This document shows, piece after piece, positions 15,491-21,219 of a stretch of DNA of 22,794 bases. This DNA is from Candidatus Arcticimaribacter sp. UBA7428. GTDB lineage: Bacteria; Bacteroidota; Bacteroidia; Flavobacteriales; Flavobacteriaceae. The stretch is from assembly GCA_002477625.1 (NCBI GenBank), contig DLQQ01000086.1:35020-57813 (forward strand). Reading direction: 5' to 3'. Made by a program: the position numbers and the translations under genes. The notes under the pieces were generated by a model, which did not search any database, was not told where the DNA came from, and worked only from the letters and a program-made list of their open reading frames with translations. Every line of letters begins with the position of its first letter. The first letter of the stretch is position 1.

Positions 15491-15506
15491 AAGAATATAA
15501 ATTAGG

Positions 15507-15522
15507 GAATCTTTCAAGATTC
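15507..15522. repeat. Perfect 7-2-7 palindrome upstream of the glutamate-synthase-like gene
   Basis: GAATCTT-TC-AAGATTC lies 17 bases upstream of the minus-strand ATG at 15490 and just downstream of a TAACTTTA box (minus strand, 15527-15534). That would place it over the transcription start, a normal position for a repressor operator. Chance is possible, as the DNA is AT-rich. Confidence 0.42.
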
Positions 15523-15575
15523 AGTCTAAAGTTAATAAATCTAATCGGTTATTGGTTTAAAGATAATCATTCGGA

Positions 15576-15591
15576 AATTGATCAATCAATT
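15576..15591. repeat. Perfect 7-2-7 palindrome in the alkB-like/glutamate-synthase-like divergent region
   Basis: AATTGAT-CA-ATCAATT. It has the same geometry as the palindrome at 15507-15522 but a different sequence. It is very AT-rich, so it is weak evidence for an operator. The rest of 15491-15750 shows no ORF or RNA gene. Confidence 0.28.
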
Positions 15592-15739
15592 CGCAATCCC
15601 AACACGCGCATACACCAAATTGCGTTTCTCCGTTAATCAACCATCAATCTACAGAACCGATTTTACGTTTTTAATTCATTTGAGTGTTGAGATAATAAGA
15701 ACTGAAGTTAGGCGATGATATAAGTATTAAAATAACCCG

Positions 15740-15747
15740 TATTTTTG
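15740..15747 (+). promoter_or_regulatory. Candidate -7 box (TATTTTTG) for the AlkB-like gene
   Basis: A perfect TAnnTTTG match 3 bases before the ATG at 15751, without a TTG at -33 spacing. If used, the mRNA would be leaderless. Confidence 0.27.
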
Positions 15748-15750
15748 AAT

Positions 15751-16362
15751 ATGCTAGAACTTTTTCCAGAAAACGAAACCCCTTGGACTCTAAAACTCCG
15801 GGATGCAGAATTGCGCTATTACCCTAATTTTTGGACTGAGGAGGAAGCGACTATGTTATTCCAAACCTTGCTGCAAGAAATTCCATGGAGACAAGACCCC
15901 ATTACAATTTTCGGAAAAACATATCCGCAACCTCGATTGACTTCTTTACACAGCAAAGACAGACAGCCGTATAGCTATTCTGGGATTCAAATGAATCCCG
16001 AACCCATGTCGAAAACACTAGCAGGGCTTTTGGATAAAATTAAAACGGTAGAAGAAAATGATTTTACATCTGTACTATTAAACCAATACAGAAATGGAAT
16101 GGATAGTAATGGATGGCATTCGGATGATGAAAAGGAATTAGGGAAGCGCCCGATTATAGCTTCCGTTAGTTTTGGAGAAGAACGTTATTTTCACCTCAAA
16201 CACAAAACACACAAAGAAGAGCGCTTAAAAATAAAATTGGGTCACGGGAGTTTGTTGATCATGGGAGGTGCCATGCAAGAACACTGGCAGCACCAGATTG
16301 CCAAAACGAAACGCGCAATAGGTGGACGAATTAACTTGACCTTTAGAAAAATAAAGGCATAA
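15751..16362 (+). CDS. AlkB-like alpha-ketoglutarate/Fe(II)-dependent dioxygenase
   Basis: 203 residues from the ATG at 15751 (an in-frame TTG two codons upstream is ignored). This is the compact ALKBH2/3-like form of AlkB. The iron ligands are H123 and D125 in NGWHSDDE and H181 in HWQHQI. R193 and R199 in GRINLTFR bind 2-oxoglutarate. N111-Y113 (LNQYRNGMD) is the usual substrate/co-substrate motif, and the nucleotide-lid segment PRLTSLHSKD...YSYSGIQM precedes it. The enzymes oxidatively remove methyl or etheno groups from DNA (or RNA) bases, releasing formaldehyde. No ada or other alkylation-repair gene is adjacent. Cytoplasmic. Confidence 0.93.
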   Translation: MLELFPENETPWTLKLRDAELRYYPNFWTEEEATMLFQTLLQEIPWRQDPITIFGKTYPQPRLTSLHSKDRQPYSYSGIQMNPEPMSKTLAGLLDKIKTVEENDFTSVLLNQYRNGMDSNGWHSDDEKELGKRPIIASVSFGEERYFHLKHKTHKEERLKIKLGHGSLLIMGGAMQEHWQHQIAKTKRAIGGRINLTFRKIKA

Positions 16363-16409
16363 AAACCTCATTTAAGTAATTTAATTACAGAATATATAAT
16401 TCCAATAGC

Positions 16410-16417
16410 TAAATTTG
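16410..16417 (+). promoter_or_regulatory. Candidate -7 box (TAAATTTG) for the DUF5916 gene
   Basis: A perfect TAnnTTTG match 29 bases before the TTG start codon. No -33 TTG is visible, but a GTAAT-TTA-ATTAC inverted repeat lies at 16376-16388, near the -33 region. Confidence 0.38.
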
Positions 16418-16446
16418 ACTTCAAATAACAAATACATAAGTTTAGG

Positions 16447-18651
16447 TTGAATAACAAACGAATACTCTGCATATTATCTTGCCTAATTTCAATCCTGACT
16501 TTTGCGCAAAAACCCCTCGAAGCCCAAGTAAAGTTTACAGCTCAAGAAATAAATATTGATGGTTTTGAAAACGAAAAAGTTTGGGAAACTGTTGATGAAA
16601 TTTCTAATTTCTGGCAGTGGTTTCCAACCGACAGTCTAAGAGCAGAACAACGAACCACAGCTAAGTTCCTCTTCGATGATATCAATTTATATGTCTTGGT
16701 AACTTCATACTCTGAATCATCTGATTATATCATTCCATCCCTGCGAAGAGATTATTCCGGAGCTGGTAATGATAACGTAACCCTAATTCTAGATACATTC
16801 ATGGATGGGACAAACGGCTTTATGTTTGGCACCAACCCCTTGGGCGTAAAAAGAGAATCTTTAATATCGAATGGAGGTAATGATTTCGAGAAAGATTTCA
16901 ATAAAAGTTGGGATGTAAAATGGGAAACTGAAGCTACACAGCAGGATGGAAAAACCATATCTGAAATTAAAATACCCTTAAAATCAATTCAATACCCTGA
17001 AGGATCTACTCAATGGCGAATGAATTTATATCGACACGATACCCACACCAAACAATGGTACACATGGGCCAACATACCCCAAAATCAAACCATAGCTGGT
17101 ATGGCTTTTATGGGGATTTTGAATTTCGAAAAGCCTTTGAAGAAGTCTGGAAAAACAGTAGCCCTTATCCCGTATGTAGGCGGATCTGTTCAAAAAGATT
17201 TTGATCTTGATGAACAAAAAAGCATATTGAACTACGGAGGGGATGCCAAGCTTTCTATTGGAAGTGGAATGAACTTGGATTTGACAATCAATCCGGATTT
17301 CTCGCAAGTTGAAGTAGATGATCAAGTCATTAACCTTAGTCGATTTGAAATTAGTCTACCCGAAAAGAGGCAATTCTTTATTCAAAACAGTGACTTATTT
17401 GTAAATTTTGGAGATCGAAGAGAAGCACAGCCTTTCTTTTCCAGAAGAATTGGTGTTGCTAAAGATACCGCTGGAACAACCTTTGAAAATAAAATCATTG
17501 CTGGAGTTCGACTCAGTGGTAAAATAAACAATAATTTACGTCTGGGCTTTTTGAATATGCAAACTGCCGAAGATCCTACCAATCAAATTGCTGGTAACAA
17601 CAATACTGTTTTCACCTTACAGAAAAAGGTGCTGGATCGTTCCAATTTGGGCTTTATCTTTGTGAATCGACAGACTACGGGTGCGCCAGATTTTGAGCAT
17701 AGGCAAGACAGTTTTAATCGTGTGGTTGGGGTTGACTTTAATTTGGCATCGAAGAGTAATCGTTGGACCGGTAGAACATTTTTACATCAGTCTTTTAGTC
17801 CAGATAAACCGAAAGAAGCCTATGCGTCTGGGTTGAACTTAGAATACAATGCCCGTGTACATTCTGTATCCTACGGTGTGGTTCGTATAGGTGACAACTA
17901 CCAATCGGATTTAGGTTTTATTCGCCGAACGGGGATTTTAAAAAACTATTTTCGCTACACCTACCGCATTTGGTTGAAATCCAAAAGCCTCCGTTCCATA
18001 AACCTTTCGCAAACCTTTTATTACGTTGGGCGTCCAAAAGATAATTATTTATTAACCGATCGTGGAAACTGGTCTAACATTGAATTTTCCTTTAAAAATC
18101 AAGCCCGACTACAATTGCGCTACAGCAATCGTTATACCTTCTTGCTCGATTCATTTGACCCTGCACGAAGTAATGCACAGGTACCTCTAGAAGGGCGGAC
18201 GGGATACAATTATAACGATGCAGAAGTATCGTTTCAATCGGATCGAAGTGACGTTTTCAATTTCAACATCAAAAGCACCTATGGAAGCTTCTACAACGGA
18301 ACTAAATTTTCGGTGTCTTCTCAAATGAATTATCGCGTTCAACCCTATTTTACAGCAAGTATGCGGTTCAATTTTGATCAGATCAGACTTCCTGCACCCT
18401 ATGCATCTGCCGATTTAATATTGATTGGACCTAAAGCAGATGTAACCTTTAATAAAAAATTATTCTGGGGAACCTTTTTCCAGTTCAGTTCTCAGTCTGA
18501 AAATTTTGGAATTAACTCTCGTTTACAATGGAGATTTAGTCCCTTATCCGATTTTTACCTAGTTTATAATGATAATTACTATGTAACCGATACTTTTGTA
18601 CCCAAAGTCCGTAGTTTAACCTTTAAGTTAACCTATTGGTTTAACAAATAA
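16447..18651 (+). CDS. DUF5916 outer-membrane protein with N-terminal CBM9-like sugar-binding domain
   Basis: 734 residues starting at TTG (16447). An in-frame stop lies at 16426-16428 and there is no ATG before the signal peptide, so TTG is the only start that keeps MNNKRILCILSCLISILTFA|Q, a normal type I signal peptide. About 28-215 is a carbohydrate-binding family 9-like beta-sandwich domain (EINIDGFENEKVWETV, FLFDDINLYVLV, EIKIPLKSIQYPEG). The remainder is the DUF5916 domain, rich in alternating beta strands and ending LTFKLTYWFNK with a terminal aromatic pattern, consistent with an outer-membrane beta-barrel. Its function is not established. It is followed after 11 bases by the DUF4369 lipoprotein gene, so both may serve the same envelope process. 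Confidence 0.87.
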   Translation: MNNKRILCILSCLISILTFAQKPLEAQVKFTAQEINIDGFENEKVWETVDEISNFWQWFPTDSLRAEQRTTAKFLFDDINLYVLVTSYSESSDYIIPSLRRDYSGAGNDNVTLILDTFMDGTNGFMFGTNPLGVKRESLISNGGNDFEKDFNKSWDVKWETEATQQDGKTISEIKIPLKSIQYPEGSTQWRMNLYRHDTHTKQWYTWANIPQNQTIAGMAFMGILNFEKPLKKSGKTVALIPYVGGSVQKDFDLDEQKSILNYGGDAKLSIGSGMNLDLTINPDFSQVEVDDQVINLSRFEISLPEKRQFFIQNSDLFVNFGDRREAQPFFSRRIGVAKDTAGTTFENKIIAGVRLSGKINNNLRLGFLNMQTAEDPTNQIAGNNNTVFTLQKKVLDRSNLGFIFVNRQTTGAPDFEHRQDSFNRVVGVDFNLASKSNRWTGRTFLHQSFSPDKPKEAYASGLNLEYNARVHSVSYGVVRIGDNYQSDLGFIRRTGILKNYFRYTYRIWLKSKSLRSINLSQTFYYVGRPKDNYLLTDRGNWSNIEFSFKNQARLQLRYSNRYTFLLDSFDPARSNAQVPLEGRTGYNYNDAEVSFQSDRSDVFNFNIKSTYGSFYNGTKFSVSSQMNYRVQPYFTASMRFNFDQIRLPAPYASADLILIGPKADVTFNKKLFWGTFFQFSSQSENFGINSRLQWRFSPLSDFYLVYNDNYYVTDTFVPKVRSLTFKLTYWFNK

Positions 18652-18662
18652 CAACCTGTTTT

Positions 18663-19370
18663 ATGAGATCCCTTTGTACACTATTTATTTTAAGCCTCTT
18701 AATTTCTTGTGGTTCACCTAGTAAAAAAGCAATGCACGTTACCGGTACGATTGACGGCTTAAGAAAAGGAACCTTATACCTACAAAAGGTTCAAGATTCT
18801 GCTCTGGTAAACATCGATTCATTTAAAGTTGAAAAAGACAAACCCTTTTCCCTAGGTGATGACCTCGATTCTGCAGAGATCTATTATTTATATTTAGAAA
18901 AGGAAGATGGCGATAGCTTAAATGATCGCATACAATTCTTTGGTGAAAAAGGCGAAATCACAATCAATACTCTTTTGAAAACTTTTGATAGTAGTGCCCA
19001 AATCTCCGGGTCTGAAAATCACGTGTTATTAGAAGAATACCAGTCCATGCTCAAAAAATTTAATGATAAAAGCTTGGATCTTGTCAAAGCGTATTTAGAA
19101 GAAGATTCGCTGAGCCTAGAAGAACGAGAAGCTAACTTTAGTAAAGAATCTAAAAACCTATTGAGACGACGATATTTATTTGCTTTGAACTACGCTACCA
19201 ACCATGCGGATAAAGAAGTTGCAGCTTATATCGGTGCCTATGAGGTCAATGATGCAAATCCAAAATTCTTGGATAGCCTGTACAGCAAATTATCTGAAAA
19301 CGTAAAAAGCTCAACCTATGGGGCTGAGCTTAATGCATATCTAACTTCTTTAAAGGAAGTTAAAGAGTAA
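18663..19370 (+). CDS. DUF4369 domain lipoprotein
   Basis: 235 residues. The type II signal peptide MRSLCTLFILSLLISC ends in the lipobox LLISC, so C16 would be lipidated. Residues about 24-115 form the DUF4369 beta domain (HVTGTIDGLRKGTLYLQKV...DSALVNIDSFKV...GEKGEITINT). A helical segment follows, with LLEEYQSMLKKFNDKSLDLV and LYSKLSENVKSSTYGAEL. DUF4369 is usually the N-terminal half of TlpA/AhpC-like thiol-disulfide oxidoreductases in Bacteroidetes. Here the protein ends before any thioredoxin fold, and no CxxC is present. The role is therefore unknown, probably structural or binding in the envelope. It lies 11 bases after DUF5916, probably in the same transcript. Confidence 0.87.
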   Translation: MRSLCTLFILSLLISCGSPSKKAMHVTGTIDGLRKGTLYLQKVQDSALVNIDSFKVEKDKPFSLGDDLDSAEIYYLYLEKEDGDSLNDRIQFFGEKGEITINTLLKTFDSSAQISGSENHVLLEEYQSMLKKFNDKSLDLVKAYLEEDSLSLEEREANFSKESKNLLRRRYLFALNYATNHADKEVAAYIGAYEVNDANPKFLDSLYSKLSENVKSSTYGAELNAYLTSLKEVKE

Positions 19371-19375
19371 GTAAC

Positions 19376-19648
19376 TTATTTAAGCTTAGTGATCTTTTCT
19401 GAAATAGCTGCAGTTGTTGTGTTTAATTCTTCAACGATTGAGTTGAAGTGTTTCTTAGCAGAAGTACCTTCAGCATAATCGTGAATTTTCATGATCAATT
19501 CATCGAATAGTACGATTGCTTCATCAATCAGTTTTTCACTTTTCGTAAAATCTCCTTTAGGATTCATAAGCTCCCATACGTAGATTTCTTCGATCAAAGC
19601 ACCAACGCTATTATTGATATCTTTTTTGAGTTGTTTTTTACTAGCCAT
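19376..19648 (-). CDS. Conserved flavobacterial hypothetical protein, 90 residues
   Basis: 90 residues, mostly predicted helical and rich in Lys and Glu, with no signal peptide or membrane segment. It begins MASKKQLKKDINNSVGALIEEIYVWEL and continues DEAIVLFDELIMKIHDYAEG. I recognise the type as a small cytoplasmic protein common in Flavobacteriaceae but know of no function. It faces the DUF4369 gene tail to tail with a 5-base gap and is separated from the bcp end by 98 bases. The upstream TACCTTTA (minus strand) may be its promoter box. Length, the ATG start and composition support a real gene. Confidence 0.78.
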   Translation of the reverse strand: MASKKQLKKDINNSVGALIEEIYVWELMNPKGDFTKSEKLIDEAIVLFDELIMKIHDYAEGTSAKKHFNSIVEELNTTTAAISEKITKLK

Positions 19649-19746
19649 AATGCTTGTTTATTTTTGGTAAAGGTATTGAAAATTATTTTGATTTAAGAGG
19701 TGAACATTCACATCAAATCACAGAAACAGTAAGTTACCATTTTTGA

Positions 19747-20193
19747 CTACTTTAATTGCTGCAACGCCTTTTTGATATGCGTGTCGGGCATCAGACTGCT
19801 GTGCACATAAGACACCAATCCTTCTTTGTCGATTACAAAGGTTATCCGCTTGGTATATAAACCGAAGAGGATTTTTGGCAACTTAAATAAGCGTTGAACT
19901 TTCTTCTTCGAATCTGACAATAAAACAAAAGGAAGCTTGTGGCGCGCAGCAAATTTCTGGTGGCTTTTAACACCATCAGAACTGATCCCGATTACCTCAG
20001 CACCCAATTGTAAAAAATCTTCATAGTGGTCTCTGAAGCTACAGGCTTCGGCTGTACATCCTGGGGTTTCATCTTTTGGATAAAAATAAACTACAAGGGG
20101 TTTGACGCCTAACACGGTTTCACTTTTAAAAAGCTCCCCATGTTGGTTTAGCAATTCAAAATGTGGGATGCGATCTCCTACTTTTAGGCTCAT
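19747..20193 (-). CDS. bcp: Thioredoxin-dependent peroxiredoxin, Bcp/PrxQ type
   Basis: 148 residues, full length. The AhpC/TSA thioredoxin fold starts LKVGDRIPHFELLNQHGE. The peroxidatic cysteine C46 and resolving cysteine C51 lie in DETPGCTAEACSFRD, the PrxQ signature with the resolving cysteine five residues on. It reduces hydrogen peroxide and organic hydroperoxides using thioredoxin. The ATG overlaps the queD stop (ATGA), making it the last gene of idi-queD-bcp. The signal is cytoplasmic by default, as no leader is visible. Confidence 0.95.
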   Translation of the reverse strand: MSLKVGDRIPHFELLNQHGELFKSETVLGVKPLVVYFYPKDETPGCTAEACSFRDHYEDFLQLGAEVIGISSDGVKSHQKFAARHKLPFVLLSDSKKKVQRLFKLPKILFGLYTKRITFVIDKEGLVSYVHSSLMPDTHIKKALQQLK

Positions 20194-20603
20194 AATTTTT
20201 CAGAATAGGTGACAAAATTTCGAGGCGTTTCATAAAGAACAACCTCCATACTCTGCTCGCTAGTCAGTATCTTTTTTAGCTTGTTGTAAATAACTACAAC
20301 GATATTCTCCGCTGTAGGAATTGTATCGGCAAACTCAGGAACTTCGATGTTAAGGTTCTTGTGATCGAAGGCATCTTCAACTTCGGATTTAATGTAATCC
20401 TTCAGAACTTTCATATCCATTACATAACCTGTATCCGGATCTATAGGTCCCGTTACGCTTACAATCAATTCATAATTGTGTCCGTGGAAATGAGGATTGG
20501 AACATTTACCAAAAATGGCATCATTCTGTTCGTCGGACCAATCTTTTCGGTACAAGCGGTGTGCAGCATTAAAGTGGGCTTTTCTACTTACGGTTACCTT
20601 CAT
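20190..20603 (-). CDS. queD: 6-pyruvoyltetrahydropterin / 6-carboxytetrahydropterin synthase (QueD family)
   Basis: 137 residues. The zinc ligands are H15 (AAHRL) and H40, H42 in the HGHNY motif. The catalytic residues are C34 (FGKCSNP), D80 and H81 (FDHKNLN), with E125 in YETPRN for pterin binding. The six-residue gap from C34 to the first zinc histidine of HGH is the PTPS-like spacing, two longer than in E. coli QueD. QueD-type enzymes turn 7,8-dihydroneopterin triphosphate into 6-carboxytetrahydropterin for queuosine; PTPS-type enzymes make 6-pyruvoyltetrahydropterin. The queuosine role is the more usual in bacteria but is not proven here. It overlaps both idi and bcp by ATGA. Confidence 0.92.
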   Translation of the reverse strand: MKVTVSRKAHFNAAHRLYRKDWSDEQNDAIFGKCSNPHFHGHNYELIVSVTGPIDPDTGYVMDMKVLKDYIKSEVEDAFDHKNLNIEVPEFADTIPTAENIVVVIYNKLKKILTSEQSMEVVLYETPRNFVTYSEKL

Positions 20604-21124
20604 GAGTTTTCTTTTAAATGGTTGTAAAAACGATCAAAAATAATCGCGAACCAGACCGTATAATCTGCTGGATTATTATTTAAATCGGCATGAATCAGAT
20701 CAATATCCATCCATTTCCAAGAAGCAACTTCTTCAGGGTTTATTGAAGGTTCTCCTTCGAAGCGTCCCAGCATCACATGATCCAATTCATGTTCCGTTAG
20801 GCCATTGTCAAAAGGAGCTTTATAAATAAAGTTGAATAGGTATTCTAATGGAGTTTCGAAACCCATTTCTTCTTGTAATCTTCGCAGGCCAGCTTCAATA
20901 TTCTCTTCTCCATCACGTTGGTGACTGCAACAGGTGTTGGTCCACAAACCCGGGGAGTGATATTTTTGGTGTGCACGTTGCTGCAACATCAGTTCGTTGT
21001 TGCCGTTGATTACAAAAACCGAAAAGGCACGATGTAACAGTGCTTTCTCATGGGCTTCCATTTTTGGCATCAAACCAATCGGTTCGTCATTCGAGTTAAC
21101 TAGGATAACTTTTTCTTCTTCCAT
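20600..21124 (-). CDS. idi: Isopentenyl-diphosphate delta-isomerase, type 1
   Basis: 174 residues from the ATG at 21124; a TTG three codons upstream lies in the promoter region and is rejected. The Nudix-fold type 1 isomerase signatures are present. Metal and active-site histidines are H25 (EAHEK), H31 (LLHRAF) and H68. The catalytic cysteine is C66 in TNTCCSHQ, the Nudix-like helix is EAGLRRLQEEMGFETP, and the acid pair E111 and E113 lies in TEHELDH. It interconverts IPP and DMAPP for isoprenoids, including menaquinone and carotenoids. It is the first gene of the operon with queD and bcp; a TAATTTTG box lies 6 bases upstream of the ATG. Confidence 0.95.
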   Translation of the reverse strand: MEEEKVILVNSNDEPIGLMPKMEAHEKALLHRAFSVFVINGNNELMLQQRAHQKYHSPGLWTNTCCSHQRDGEENIEAGLRRLQEEMGFETPLEYLFNFIYKAPFDNGLTEHELDHVMLGRFEGEPSINPEEVASWKWMDIDLIHADLNNNPADYTVWFAIIFDRFYNHLKENS

Positions 21125-21130
21125 GCCTGT

Positions 21131-21138
21131 CAAAATTA
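21131..21138 (-). promoter_or_regulatory. Candidate -7 box (TAATTTTG) for the idi-queD-bcp operon
   Basis: A minus-strand perfect TAnnTTTG match ending 6 bases before the idi ATG at 21124. The nearest TTG is only 14 bases upstream, short for this promoter class. The implied leader would be nearly absent. Confidence 0.32.
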
Positions 21139-21196
21139 CAAAATTAATTTATCAAAAACCTAGTTTGAATTAAAACACACTTCCTATATATATTCG

Positions 21197-21204
21197 TATT
21201 TTTG
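21197..21204 (+). promoter_or_regulatory. Candidate -7 box (TATTTTTG) for prfC
   Basis: A perfect TAnnTTTG match 15 bases before the ATG at 21220, implying a leader of roughly 10 bases. The nearest TTG (21165-21167) is 29 bases upstream, too far for the standard spacing. Confidence 0.4.
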
Positions 21205-21219
21205 GGCAAAATTAGATTC

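Noticed and set aside
19690..19746. Possible terminator after bcp (imperfect stem with TTTGAT/ATCAAA and GTGA/TCAC)
   Set aside because: The stem is short, has a large asymmetric bulge, and no proper T run follows; not convincing.
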